A stretch of 64,000 nt of DNA from Macrolepiota albuminosa (Eukaryota > Basidiomycota > Agaricomycetes > Agaricales > Agaricaceae): positions 248,001 through 312,000 of the forward strand of contig JAMWFC010000085.1 of NCBI GenBank assembly GCA_027475525.1. The letters are read 5' to 3'. A program made the translations under genes and the position numbers. Position 1 is the stretch's first letter; each line of letters begins with the position of its first letter. The notes beneath the pieces are model-generated. The model made no database searches. It was not told the DNA's origin and saw nothing but the letters and a program-made list of their open reading frames with translations. This document shows positions 1-11,490 of the stretch, piece after piece.

Positions 1-79
1 CCGAGGACCCCCCTATCCTGACTACCCCCCTCGTCATTACCCAGCCGCTGCTCCACCCGCTTGAACCCCTCCCTCACCA

Positions 80-2409
80 ATGGGACGACGACACCTTGAG
101 GAGTATGAACGGCAACGGGACGAGGTACTCCGCTCCCTCAGGATCTTACCGGAGGACTTCGCGCAACAGACAAGGACGCTGCTCGTGGAATTCGGACACG
201 ACGACTTCGAAGGCACTCCAGAGGAATGGGCTCACTGCCTGGTCGAATTCGGGGATCGCCTCACGCGAGGAGAACTCCCGGAGCAAACCATGGTAAAGTA
301 TAGGCGCAACACTGCCTGGTCGAATTCGGGGATCGCCTCACGCGAGGAGAACTCCCGGAGCAAACCATGGTAAAGTATAGGCGCAATATGATCCTCCGGG
401 AAGAATTACAGCAACTGCTCGACAAAGTCCACGCGTCCCCCTCCCCTCGGCCTCTCAACGACCCTGCGGACCCAGGTCGCTCAATTCACATTTGACGGGA
501 GCCCCCAGAACCGGCCCCAGCAGCCCCGGCAGCCCCCACGGTCCCCACTCCGGAGCAACGACAACGGGAAGAACGACAAAACGCCTCAGCCATGTTGCGG
601 TCCCTCAATCCGGCTGGAGGCCTCTTTGATCAACCCGTGGCCCGCACGGTAGGCTTGTCAACTCGCCGCAGGGCTAACTCCGTTCCTAGTACCTTCGAGA
701 CCTGGGGACAGCCCCAAAGACCCCTGGAACCCCTCCCGCGAACAGACAACGCCCAACCCCCGGCCTCGGCGAACCCTGGCAGACCCCGCGCGGACACCCC
801 TAGCACGGACGACACACTGTGCTACATCGACGAGCTTACACGTGGCAACAACGAACCACGTCCCGCGCCCGTGCCTGTCCCGGTACCGCCCCCTACGTCA
901 GCCCCGGTCCCTCCAGAACGCAACTTCTGCCGCAATCCGCCACCCCACTTCGACCTACAAAACCCCCCGCGACCCCCGATGCAAGCACGACCCTCCCGAG
1001 TTGAACGTCCCCTGCGCAACCCAGCACCCGACCCCTCTCCGCCCGACCTGACACCGCCAAACCCTCCCCGACCACCTCCGCCACCCCCAGCCGAACCTCG
1101 AGGACGACCCCCAGGCCCTCCACCTCCGCCACCCCCCACGTGGAGACCCGGGCCTCCTTCTGGCAGGAACGAGCCCCCCTGGGACAACGGGCCTCCCAGG
1201 CGTGGACCCCCAGGTGAGCCACCCAGGGGAGGTCCTCCCGGCGGGTGGGGCCCCGCCCTTGGTGCTTTTCATCCTCAAGGAGGGGGGGGCAATCATTACT
1301 GCTACTATTACAATGCTGGCCCTCCTCCCCGCAACGCTGCCGGACCGGACGACGCTTGCGACGCCCTCGCCCGCAAAGGACGATTGGACATCCAAAAGCC
1401 CGACGCTTTCACAGGCCGGGACCCCCGAAAATGGCGCACCTTCCTCACTCAGTGTCTCAATACATTTCAGGCAAAGCCGCTCACGTTTCAGGTTGACAGC
1501 TCCCGGGTGGCCTTTGCCGCATCGTACCTCCAGGGGATCGCCTTCGATCACTACACGGCCCTCATCCAGTTCGACCCCAACAACCCGGCACTCACTCGCT
1601 GGCAAGCCTTTGTCGACGAGTTCTCCGGGAAATTTGGGATATACGACACCGTGGCCGAAGCTGAGGACAACCTCTTCAACCTCCGGATGCGCTCTGAAGA
1701 ACGCTTCACTACCTTCATCGTACGTTTTGAAAAGGAAGCTTACGAGACAGGTTGGAATTACAGCGCCCTCCAGTACGCCCTCCGCCGCGCCCTCCCACAA
1801 CGTATCAAGGACGTCCTCCGACTCGCCCCGAAACAACCCTCCTACGACGGATACAAGGCCCTCGTCATGCAGATCGACCAACGCTACTGGGAAGACCGCA
1901 GCGAGTATTTGAATTCCCGACCCCTCTGGAACCCCAGAGGAGGACCCTCTTGGCCCTCCGGCGAAGCCCCCAACCCCCAAGGTCGAAACCCCGGTCCCCC
2001 CACGTTCCCTGGCAGCCGACCCCCGGTGAGTCGTGGCCCGCCCAATGCTAACCCCGGCAGCGGCGTCCGCCCCCAGGCCCAACTCAACGCCGCCGTGGCT
2101 GCCCCCGATCCGGGCGACGCGCCAAGCCCCGAGGAACCCCCAGAAGACCCCGAAGACTTCGACCTCGACGACGAACGGGACGAGGAGGCCCTCCGGGCCA
2201 ACCGGCTTCAAAAGAAGGGACGACCCTGGATCGAAGTCCCGACGGATGTGCAGGAACAACGGAGAAGGGAGGGTGTCTGCATACTCTGTGGTGAGAAAGA
2301 CCATTTCATCTCCGAGTGCCCCAAACGACAGGTCATGGGACATGCCACCTGGACCTTCGAAGGGGAGGACGCCACCTACGAGTATTTGGAAAACGACCCG
2401 GCGATTTAG
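80..2409 (+). pseudogene. gag: GypA gag polyprotein (capsid and nucleocapsid), frame interrupted
   Basis: Structural protein that would package element RNA in cytoplasmic particles. The frame opens at ATG 80 (MGRRHLEEYERQRDEV), passes a 77-bp tandem duplication (233-386) that shifts it, meets TGA at 493-495, and runs on from about 592 to TAG at 2,407-2,409. Counting one copy of the duplication gives exactly 751 codons. A charged N-terminus is followed by a very proline-rich stretch (about 850-1,260), a retrotransposon gag core (about 1,380-1,910, starting KPDAFTGRDPRKWR) and a CCHC zinc knuckle CILCGEKDHFISEC (2,278-2,319; C-x2-C-x4-H-x4-C). The TGA stands where CGA (Arg) fits. A shorter reading from ATG 592 would keep the capsid core but lose the N-terminus. 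Pol overlaps the gag end in the -1 frame. Confidence 0.85.
233..386. repeat. 77-bp tandem duplication in GypA gag
   Basis: Perfect copies 233-309 and 310-386 begin CACTGCCTGGTCGAATTC, period 77. Removing one joins ATG 80 to the main gag frame. Probable assembly artefact. Confidence 0.95.
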
Positions 2410-2521
2410 ACCCGGAAGACGCCCTAAATCGCGGAATCGACCCCGACGCCACCTACGAGTATTTGGAAAACGACCCGGCGATTTAGACCCGGAAGACGCC
2501 CTAAATCGCGGAATCGACCCT
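2368..2521. repeat. 77-bp tandem duplication at GypA gag/pol overlap
   Basis: Copies 2,368-2,444 and 2,445-2,521 begin GACGCCACCTACGAG, period 77, one difference at the last base. Probable assembly artefact. Confidence 0.92.
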
Positions 2522-2862
2522 GACGTCTTCTCCGCCCCGGTCTCACATCTTCGCTCTACGACACTCATACCGGACACCCTCACGGCTTACCTACCCTCCC
2601 ACTCTTCGCACTCCCTCCTCCTCAAAACCCGCCTCACCCCCTCCGGAACTCCCCTCAACACCCTCGTCGACAGTGGCGCCACTGACAACTTCATCGATGA
2701 AGCATGGTCTACCCTTGCCCTGGAGCCCGCCCAGCGACTCCCAGTCCCGGTACGGCTCTGCCTCTTCGACGGAGACGCCTTTACGGCAGGGGACATCACC
2801 CACTTTGTGCGTATGCCCGTCACTTTCGCCAACAGACAGACTCACACCTCCCGGATGTTGGT

Positions 2863-3016
2863 GACCAAACTTCACCCTTCCGCACCCCTGGTCCTAGGGC
2901 TCCCGTGGCTCCGAGACACTAACCCCCGCATCGATTGGCGACCAAACTTCACCCTTCCGCACCCCTGGTCCTAGGGCTCCCGTGGCTCCGAGACACTAAC
3001 CCCCGCATCGATTGGC
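2863..3016. repeat. 77-bp tandem duplication between GypA protease domains
   Basis: Perfect copies 2,863-2,939 and 2,940-3,016 begin GACCAAACTTCACCC, period 77. Distinct from the real doubling of the protease domain, whose copies lie about 550 bp apart. Probable assembly artefact. Confidence 0.95.
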
Positions 3017-4184
3017 AACACCTCACCCTTCGCCTGACTCGGGACCCGACCCCCGACAACCAGCAACTCCTCTTCGACATCCCCCACTCCTCAAATCCAA
3101 CCCCGAAGGACCCCCCGGACGAGCCCCCACCACTCCCCGGACTCCAGTCTCATTCATCCCGATCCTTTGTTATCAATGCCAGGCTGGACGGCGCCCCGGG
3201 ACTGATATCGGCCCTTATTGACAGCGGAGCCACCGGGGTTTTCATCAGCAACGCCCTCGACCTCCCCCACGACTCCCTCGACCAGCCCCTCTGCCTGCAA
3301 CGCCTCGACGGCACCCCCTCCTCCTCCGGCCCCATCCAAAGGTCTCACTCGGGACGCGTGACCCTGGACAACAACTACGAGTTCACTTCCGACTTCCTGG
3401 TCACGCGACTTTACGAATCGACCCCGATGGTGCTGGGACTACCCTGGCTGCACGACACGAACCCCGACATCAATTGGAGGACGCTCACCATGACCTTCCC
3501 GGGACCCGAAGACCACCCCTCGACCGCCGTGCACCTCCGGGCTTTAGGAAGTGACCCGACGCCCGACACCCCCGGGACAACTGCCGGGCCCCCACGCATG
3601 CACCGCCCCCGCCCATCCGAGACCGCAAGGCCCCCGATCGACCCCCAAACATTCCTCGGAACAAGTACAAGGGGCTGAACTACCCCTGCTGGCCTCAGAC
3701 ACACGTCACACCCGCTCCGGCCGATGATTCCGCGACACCGATCGACCTGAGCGCACTCGACATTAGGATCATTGGGGCCACCCCCTTCGCCCGCCTCATG
3801 AGGGATGGAACTCCCACGTTTCAGCTGCACACCTCGCCTTCTCTCCCGGAAGAACACCTACGAGGGGACGCTATTCCCCCGGAACAGAAAACCGAGGAGC
3901 AAATCCTCCGAGAAGTAGTTCCCCCGGAGTATCACGAGTTTGCTGACGTATTCTCCGAAGGAGACGCCAAGGAGATCCCCCCTCACCGCCCCTATGATCA
4001 CACCATCGACCTCGAGGAAGGAGCCACCCCCCCTTTCGGCAAGGTCTACAACATGTCGGAGGTCGAACTCCGGGCTCTCAAGGACTACCTCGACGAAATG
4101 CTCGGTAAGGGATTCATCCAACCCTCCGCCTCCGCCGCCGGAGCCCCGGTTCTATTTGCCAAGAAGAAGGACGGCTCGCTCCGA

Positions 4185-4338
4185 CTCTGTGTCGACTACC
4201 GGGGACTCAATAAGATCACCAAGAAGAACCGCTACCCGCTCCCGCTCATTGGCGATCTGGTCTCTGTGTCGACTACCGGGGACTCAATAAGATCACCAAG
4301 AAGAACCGCTACCCGCTCCCGCTCATTGGCGACCTGGT
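4185..4338. repeat. 77-bp tandem duplication in GypA RT
   Basis: Copies 4,185-4,261 and 4,262-4,338 begin CTCTGTGTCGACTACC, period 77, one difference (GATCTGG/GACCTGG). Removing one restores the RT frame. Probable assembly artefact. Confidence 0.95.
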
Positions 4339-7210
4339 CGATTGACTCCGCAGTGCCAAGGTCTACACGAAGATCAACCTCCGCTCCGGTTACAACAACG
4401 TCCGCATCACCCCGGGACACGAGTGGAAAACTGCGTTCTGCACGCGGTATGGTCTGTTTGAGTACCTTGTAATGCCTTTCGGAATGACTAACTCCCCGGC
4501 CACGTTCCAATACTTCATGAACAACATCTTCCATGACATGAGCGACGTCTTCGTGATCGTCTACCTAGACGACATCCTCATTTATTCTGACTCACCGGAG
4601 GATCACCAGAAGCATGTCCGGCAAGTCCTCGAGCGCCTCCGGGAGCACAATCTCCACGCCAAGCCCGAGAAGTGTTCATTCCATACGGAAGAGGTTGAGT
4701 ATCTTGGCGTCATAGTATCCCCAAATGGCGTTCGCATGGACCCCCACAAGGTCGAGGCCATCGTCAACTGGCCACAGCCCCGGAACGTCAAGGAAGTACA
4801 ATCTTTCTTGGGTTTCGCTAACTTCTACCGGAGGTTCATAGATAACTACTCCGGTATCACGAAACCCCTCAACCGGCTCACGCGCAAGGACGTTGCCTGG
4901 AACTGGGACAGTAAGTGCCAGAGTGTCTTTAACCTGCTCAAGGAGGCTTTCACGACCGCCCCCGTACTCCGGCACTACGACCCAACCCTCCCAATTATCC
5001 TGGAATGCAACGCCTCCGACTACGCCATCGCCGGGATTCTCTCGCAGATGGAACCTGACGGAGGGGAGCCCCGGCCCGTTGCCTTCTACACCCAGTCCAT
5101 GATCGACGCCGAGCTCAACTACGACATCTACGACAAGGAGCTCCTTGCCATCGTCAAAGCCTTCAAGCAGTGGCGAGCCTACCTCGAGGGAGCCCAGCAC
5201 CGGATTCAGGTCTACTCGGATCACAACAACCTGCAGTACTTCACCATGACCAAACAGCTTAGTCGACAGCAGGCCCGATGGTCCGAGGTCCTCTCGGAAT
5301 ACGACTTCACGATCCAGTACTGCCCAGGATGACTCGGAGCTAAACCCGATGCCCTCACCCGTCGTCCGGACGTCTATCCCAAGAAGTCGTTCGAGGCAGA
5401 ACGCAATGCATTCAATCATCGCATGGTGATCTCTCCCGAACATCTGAATGCCGTACTGATCTTAAACGATGAAGGAACCCTGAACCAGATCTGCCGCGCT
5501 CCCCGAGACAAGTACTTCACCGATCACGACCCCCGAAACTCTTCCGACGGAACCGACCGGGACCTTGCCTTCTCCTTGTCCCCCGACAAAAAACTTCTCC
5601 TCTGGGACGGCCGCATCTACGTCCCGGATCACGCCCGACTCCGCTACAACGTTCTTCGTCAACACCACGATCACAAGCTCCGGGGACACCCTGGGATACG
5701 TAAGACTCTCCAGCTGATCTCCCAGACTTACTTTTGGCCAGGGTTGAAGAAGGATGTGACCCGCTACATTCGATCATGTGAACCCTGTCTCTGGGCCAAG
5801 GTCCCCCGACACTGACCATACGGACTCCTGAAACCCCTGCCAGTCGGACGACGCCCCTGGTCCTTCATATCCCTGGACTACATCGTCGAACTCCCGGAAT
5901 CTGAAGGGTTCGATGCCATTCTCGTCGTTGTGTGTAGGCTAACCAAACAGGGCATCTTCCTACCCTGCCACACCACGGACACCGCCCCGGACTTCGCCCG
6001 GCTGTTCCTCGAGCACGTCTTTGCCAAACATGGACTCCCGGACGACATTGTCTCCGACCGTGGCCCTCTCTTCGTGTCCAAGTTTTGGACTTCCCTGTGT
6101 AAGGCACTTGAAGTAAAGACTAACCTCTCTACCGCCTACCACCCCAAAACCGACGGCCAAACCAAAAGGGTCAACCAGTCTCTCGAGCAGTACCTCCGAC
6201 TGTACGTCAACTACTTGCAGGACGACTGGCGCGCCGAGCTCCCCCTGGCCGAGTTCACCTACAACAACACGCCGCACTCTGCCACCGGGGTATCCCCCTT
6301 CTTTGCCAACAAGGGATACCACCCTCGACTGACACTCTCGCTCCGGGACATCCCGTCACACGCCGCCCACGAGGTCGCCCGGGATCTCCAATCCCTTCAC
6401 GAGTTTCTCCGGGAAGAGATTGACACCGCGAACCGGGCCTACGTGAAACACGCCGACCGGAAGCGGGAAGACACCCCCGACTGGACCCCCGGGACAAAGG
6501 TATGGTTAGATCGACGCCACCTCCGCACCCGCCGGCCCTCTCCAAAACTCGATCACAAGCGCCTCGGCCCGTTCAAAATTTTGAAGAAGGTCTCATCCCA
6601 CGCCTACAAGATCGAGCTTCCCCCGGGACTAAAAGGTCTGCACCCGGTATTCCACGTCCGCCTCCTGGAACGACACCTCCCGGATCCCTTCCCCGAACAA
6701 TGCCCCGAGCCCCCTCCCCCGGTCGAGGTCGAGGACGAGTACCACTACAAGGTTGAAGACATCCTCGACTCCTGGAACATTCGTGGACGGCCCCACTTCC
6801 TTGTACGGTGGAAGGGATACGGCCTGGAAGACGACACTTGGGAACTGCACGGAAACCTTGAAGGCGCCCTCGACAAACTCTGGGACTTCCAACAATGGCA
6901 CTCGGGAAACGACCCTCCTGGGTGCAGGACTCACAGACGGCAGTAGTGGGCATAACCCCCGCCTCTGGGCTCAGTAGGGATTCAACTCCCATGTACATTT
7001 TCTACCTTCTCCTTCTGGATTTTACTCTCTTTTAGTACTTTCTTCACAGTAACGCCCCGGATTCTGGGCAAGGTACACTTTCTCATTTTTCCTGCCACTT
7101 TACTTACACCATTTCGAGTACGACAGCCGAACATATACATTTTCTAGGAAATACATTATAGTTACAGCTACGGATCAGGAAACCGGCAAACGGCAAGAAA
7201 ACGGGGGCCC

Positions 7211-9424
7211 CTAGATCTGGGGCCCCGAACCACCCTCACCCCCCCCTCCCCTCGGCCAACCCCGGAACTCCTCCCCCACCCCCTCCGGACCGTGTCCCCT
7301 CCACACCTCCTTGGCCAGCTGTTCGCCCTTGTCCAGGACCCGCTCAAACCACGACCCCGGGGCCGGGACGTTCCTCCGACGATGCGCCACCACCAGCCTC
7401 CCCAACAAGTCCAGACCCCGTTCCACCCCGGGGTTTCCCGCCTCTGACCGTAGCCCCTCTTGCAGGGATGCGAACGCCGCAGCAGCCCCGTCTAGGAGCA
7501 AGCGATGCTTCCGAGCCCAACCTGGAGACATCAGTATCGACTTGACCACGAGAAAAGAGGGACACTCACTCAGGGATGCCATGCGCCCGATGACCACGTC
7601 CTGGTGCAGGGCCTCAACCAACTCCGGATTCGCGGGACCTTGCGCCGGGATCCCCACCCTCTGCTCTAGCCTGGCCCTCACAGCGTCCAGCTGGGCCTCG
7701 GCTTCTCCCCGGGCTATCCTCGCCTCCTCCAGCTCCCGGAGGGCAGCCTCACGGTCCTCCTCCAGCCCCCTCCGGATTGCCGCCTCCTCCCTCGCCGCCT
7801 CCTCTCGCTCCTCCCGCTCCCGGTTGGCCTGCTCGAGGCGCTCCTGCAGAGCCCCCACTCCGACATCTAGCGGTCGTCCCGACAGTGGAGAAAATGTCGC
7901 CGGGGAGAGGCGCACTGGGGGAGCCGGGGACAGGGTCTCCACAGACAGGCGCACCCTCTTGGACGGACCCGGTAAGGGGCTGGGCGACGCCCGCCTCTTC
8001 CCCTTGTCAAGGCGCCCCCCTCGACCCTCATGACCCCCAGTCCCGGCCCGGGTCACCCGGCAAGTAATGAGGACCACGGGCCGGCCCCGGCCCCCCACCC
8101 GGACAACCCCCTGACCCCCTGACCCCCTGCTGGACGACTGCACGGGCGCGGCGGGCGCCTCCCTCTCTGGCTCCACCCCTTCGTCCACCGGCTCCACCAC
8201 CCAGTTCCGCTCCTTGATCTCCATCCTCCGGGTGATCCCCTCCAGCGGCCACCCCTGCTCCTGCACGACGCAGCGCGCCCTCCACAATGCTGAGACGGAG
8301 CACCGCTCGTGGTTGGAGCAGCACGCCTCACACACCGACGTGTCTCGGTGGGACAACGGAACTGGGACCTCGAACTCGCACGGTACCACCCGGCGGGCAC
8401 AATGCAGACACTGTGATGCTGGAGTTAGTGTAAGGGCGACCTCTAGAGGCTGTGGCTCAGTCACACAGCTGGCAGAGGGAGATCCAAAGTGTATTAGAAT
8501 ATATACTGACAATATCAAGGTAGCTACTCACCTGGCAGAGGGAGATCCAAAGAGAACAAGTCTGGGGATTCCCTATGCCAGGTTGGACGCTTCTGGGGCC
8601 TCTGAAGCGTGGGAAACAACTGTACAGTACAACAAAACCTTAAAAACTCGAAAATTGACTAACCAAACAAGTGTGCAAACAAGGGAGGAAAACTCCGGAC
8701 TTTAGAAGTCAGAAAGGCAAACTCCGGCTTATCTAAGCAGCCTGGAGCGGTGCTGAAGGGCCCACACTTGTCTGAGTGATAGCTAAAGAACCAGAGCACC
8801 TCAAAGATTGAGAATAGTACCAACAGATAGTGTTGAAGAAGTAGTAACAGCAAAATGAGAGAATGGTAGAAGAAATAAGGAAGTGAATGAAAGGAGAGTG
8901 AAGAAATAAGGAGTGAAAGAAGAAAGGAATGAGGGGTCCCCTGACAGTTAGCCTGGAAACCCGAGGTAAGGACCCACTTACCGGCCCATTGCTCACGCAC
9001 CAGTTGTGCAAGGGCAACCCCCGGGGCCTCTCCAGCGCCTCCTCGAACACCTCCTGCGACGCGCCAATCGTCGGGGACCACCGTAACCGTCCCTACCGCC
9101 ATCCGGGAGCGGCGAAAACGAGGGGCAGGCAATCTCGGGCGGGGAGGGGGCTGGGGACGAGGAGGGCGTACGGTCATCCGTGCGAAAGTCAGTGCGGGGC
9201 GACTTGGATAGGGCTCCGGGGGGGCGCTGGGGCCAGCCTCGGGAATAGACTCCGGGAGTCGGCTGGGACCTGCCTCCGGAGCCGGAATGTTGCGTTGTTC
9301 TGAAAAGGAAAGGTTAGTGGGGTAAAGGGGCGGCGCAGGAGTACTCACGTTGCTCGACGAGCGCCGCCACGTGCTCCCAGTCAAGACGAGCCTGGTAACG
9401 CACGTCCCGGGCCTCCCACGCCAT
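7211..9424 (-). CDS. GypA antisense accessory protein: Zn2Cys6-like cluster plus coiled coil
   Basis: Three exons on the minus strand: 9,424-9,349, 9,299-8,982 and 8,418-7,211. The total is 1,602 nt, exactly 534 codons including the stop, with no internal stop. Intron 1 (9,300-9,348) has GTGAGT, a CTAAC branch site and CAG. Intron 2 (8,419-8,981) now contains a 518-bp solo LTR; without it the intron is about 40 nt, which is short, so its acceptor is the least certain point. Start MAWEARDVRYQARLDW. The protein has a Pro/Arg-rich N-terminus, then cysteines spaced C-x2-C-x6-C-x15-C-x2-C-x6-C (CLHCARRVVPC and CEACCSNHERC), like fungal Zn2Cys6 DNA-binding domains with a long linker, a basic patch, and a predicted coiled coil (ALQERLEQANREREEREE onward). 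It converges on pol. A DNA- or RNA-binding or regulatory role is inferred. It is the best preserved reading frame of GypA. Confidence 0.75.
8429..8946 (+). mobile_element. GypB-family solo LTR inside an intron
   Basis: A 518-bp unit starting TGTAAGGGCGACC and ending GGTCCCCTGACA, with the perfect 5-bp target duplication GTTAG at 8,424-8,428 and 8,947-8,951. It is nearly identical to the two LTRs of element B1 (41,574-42,091 and 47,706-48,223). It lies wholly inside intron 2 of the antisense GypA gene, so coding sequence is untouched. Plus orientation is assigned from the purine tract before the B1 3' LTR. Confidence 0.93.
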
Positions 9425-9611
9425 GAGGGGCGCGACCTCGTTTGTTTGCGGGGGCGTCAGCGAATGCGTCGGTGTTCGCGACATAGTTGAGTTTGATGGT
9501 AAAAAATTTTTTCGTTACGTGGCAGGGCAGGCGCTGGTTCCCACGCTCAGGTCCGGTCCGAACCTCCGGCTACGCGCGCCTTGGAGGGTCTCGGTGCTGA
9601 GGGGAGGGTGA
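9425..9611. promoter_or_regulatory. GypA promoter region of antisense gene, and polypurine tract
   Basis: The 187 bp between the ATG of the antisense gene and the 3' LTR must hold that gene's minus-strand promoter unless it starts in the LTR. No clear TATA box was seen. The last 12 bases (9,600-9,611, AGGGGAGGGTGA) are the plus-strand polypurine tract that primes second-strand synthesis and fix GypA's orientation. Confidence 0.6.
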
Positions 9612-10381
9612 TGTCACGACCCCTCCCCCCCGGAACCTCCCCGGGACACCCCCGGAGCCCCGCCCGGGAACCTCTCCTGTCAATCCCACAGCGCGCCCCG
9701 CCCCCACAGCTGCTGACGCCGCCATCACACGCATCAATGACCGCCATCAGCCAGCCCCCCCGGGATCCCTGCATCACGGACTCCGGGATCAACCGCCATC
9801 AACGATCAGATCATGCGGCTCGCATCCGGCCATCACGCATCACGCCCCACGCATCACGACTCCCTCCGCGCCAATTGATCGCGTGTCCCCACACGTGCGA
9901 TCCCGGTATACAGTTCCTGACCGCTACTCAATGACCCCCGGAACTCATCCCAGACATCCCGGAATCCCGAGACACGATCCGTAGTACTTATAGTGTAGTT
10001 CTCCGCTGTATTCGCTAGTCTTGATATTACTTTGGTTATTGCGTGCCCTTTGCTTGACTGGTACGCCTTGATTGGTACGCTTCGACTGGCACGCCTAAGT
10101 ATCCGCGTGCTCTAAGTTTTGGTACGCACTTCGCAACTCTTGATTTACTAACTTGGTCTCGTCTCAGAACCTCCGGTTCACGGCTCGACCCCCTCTAACC
10201 TCAGTTACCTCCAACCCAAAACCCCCGGACTCTAGTCCCCTATCCCGGGATTACCCCTGTCCTTGTCTTGAACCCCGGAGTCCTAGCCCCGGAGTTCCAG
10301 ATGCCCGAGTATTCGTAGGTCAAGTCCGCATTGTAAGGGTGTTGCTTTCCCAGAAAGCCCCCGACTCAGCGGAACCTGACA
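9612..10381 (+). repeat. GypA 3' LTR (770 bp)
   Basis: Opens TGTCACGACCCCTCC and closes GCGGAACCTGACA, directly after the polypurine tract. The solo LTR at 40,762-41,523 is a diverged copy of the same length class. No matching 5-bp repeat immediately flanks it, as expected if it is the 3' LTR of an element whose 5' LTR is outside the window. The right-hand target repeat should be CATTT (10,382-10,386). Confidence 0.88.
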
Positions 10382-11194
10382 CATTTGTCTTCTAAAGCTT
10401 GTTGACCCAGGTTGCAAAACTCTCTCGTATTACTTCCTGATCTGGAAGAGGTGTCACATTCTTGACTGTATTATCATTGCGCTGTCACGCATCCAATGCA
10501 GTCCTTAATGTTCCATCCTTCTTGGAAATACAAAGTAATGGTGCAGCTTGCACCGCTGGTCGTGGTTCCCACCACTTTGCGTTTATGTATCTATTCGTCT
10601 TTTCACGAAGTTGATCCTGTAGTGCTCGCGGGCAGCGAGGCAAATGATACTTGTACTGCTTGTTATTGTCAATGAGGTTAATCTCATGATTAACCTCCTG
10701 CCACGGAGGAAGCTCTTCCTTCGTTCCATTGACGATATCAGCAAACTCCAGTTGCCATTGCTGGCGCAATCGAGGAATATCCTCCTCTGTAAGGCTCACA
10801 GCCTTACCTTTTCCTTTGGCTACATGTGCTATACGCGGTTGAACCTTTGGTTCAAATCGCTCCCGTAAGGCACGTACGTGCTCTTCTGTGAGATCTCCTG
10901 GATTCAACCTTACAACCGGTTGTTTCCTTGTCGTATTCACCAACAACTGCATGCTTCTCGCTTTCAGCGAGAGTCCGTCAAATACAATATCCAATGTTTT
11001 GGAAATCTTGTCCTCTCGTGCGTGACGGTACACTTCTTCCGTCTGGGTCGCCTGCACCCTTCCCATAGCCTGCGTCACCATTGATGCTACCAACTCATTC
11101 CACTCCCGTGGCATTCGTGGGTCATACGCCCATTGCACTCCTGGCCGAGGCACTGGTTGGTCCATTAGCGACCTAGTGCTACCCCAGGGTAGGG
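10382..11194 (-). pseudogene. pol: GypD2 pol, left fragment: linker and start of reverse transcriptase
   Basis: The minus-strand frame from about 11,170 to 10,500 contains a pre-RT linker (MPREWNELVASMVTQ), the segment ELPPWQEVNHEINLID and the first RT strand (PLLCISKKDGTLRTALDA). It then runs on past a TGA to DNTVKNVTPLPDQEV before it is cut at 10,382 by the GypA LTR. The same block recurs in D1 (about 33,050-33,700) and D3 (about 56,700-57,050). It is the downstream half of GypD2; the upstream half lies at 27,971-31,924 on the far side of the KDZ element. Catalytic RT residues, RNase H and integrase are missing and would lie beyond GypA. Confidence 0.85.
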
Positions 11195-11490
11195 CATCAC
11201 AATGATACGTGTCATACGTTGTACGGGAGCCCGCTTTGTGCTGTACCATACATGTCCAGCGGAGTCCGCTACACTGGAGCAGAGCAGTCCCCACAGTGCC
11301 GTAGAATACAGAGCCGCGAACGTGTCACAATGTGCTGTATGACATGGTCCAGTGGATCGATAAAAGGCGGGCACACACATGCGCACGCAGGCCTGGCGGA
11401 TGCCAGCGGACACTAGCGGACGTCAATGTGCGTCAGCGGCCGCCGGCGGGCATCAGCACACAAGTGAAAACCTCCTCCATTGGCGGACTT

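Larger units (their letters stand above)
2445..6946 (+). pseudogene. pol: GypA pol: tandem proteases, RT, RNase H, integrase, chromodomain
   Basis: Pol would copy the element RNA to DNA and integrate it. Visible in order: a retropepsin-like domain with DSGATDNFID (about 2,670) ending VLGLPWLRDTNP; a second complete one with DSGATGVFIS (about 3,220) ending VLGLPWLHDTNP; RT with MPFGMTNSPATF (4,472) and YLDD (4,562-4,573); RNase H (about 4,985-5,310); an integrase zinc domain (HHDHKLRGHPG then CEPC, about 5,660-5,790); a DDE core (LDYIVEL, VSDRGP, SLEQYL); and a chromodomain (about 6,745-6,900) suggesting targeting to heterochromatin. Breaks: 77-bp duplications at 2,368, 2,863 and 4,185, a one-base frame slip near 3,600, and TGA at 4,343, 5,330 and 5,813, each fitting a former CGA. 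Without the duplications the stretch from about 3,610 to 6,946 is a single frame. The start is uncertain because pol overlaps the gag tail. Confidence 0.9.
1..10381 (+). mobile_element. GypA: Ty3/gypsy chromovirus LTR retrotransposon, 5' LTR outside the window
   Basis: Order on the plus strand: gag, pol (protease, reverse transcriptase, RNase H, integrase, chromodomain), a convergent antisense accessory gene, a purine tract ending in GGGGAGGGTGA, then an LTR opening TGTCACGACC and closing CCTGACA. The purine tract directly before the LTR shows that 9,612-10,381 is this element's own 3' LTR. The DNA is GC-rich and keeps many CpG sites, so the copy is young compared with those at 32-40 and 49-58 kb. 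It abuts GypD2 reverse transcriptase sequence at 10,382, so it probably inserted into GypD2; the partner target duplication would lie left of the window. Four 77-bp tandem duplications and a few TGA codons break the frames. A GypB solo LTR is nested at 8,429-8,946. Confidence 0.9.

Noticed and set aside
233..386. The 77-bp duplications read as a biological satellite or replication-slippage product
   Set aside because: Sequence differs at each site while the length is always 77, they occur in unrelated elements, and removing them restores frames and equal LTR lengths.
955..2583. A 542-codon minus-strand open frame opposite GypA gag
   Set aside because: It is the complement of the proline-rich, GC-rich gag, has no motif, and disappears where gag composition changes. 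A shadow of the gag codons.
11195..11203. CATCACAAT / ATTGTGATG at both KDZ ends taken as a target duplication
   Set aside because: The two copies are inverted, not direct, so they belong to the terminal repeats.
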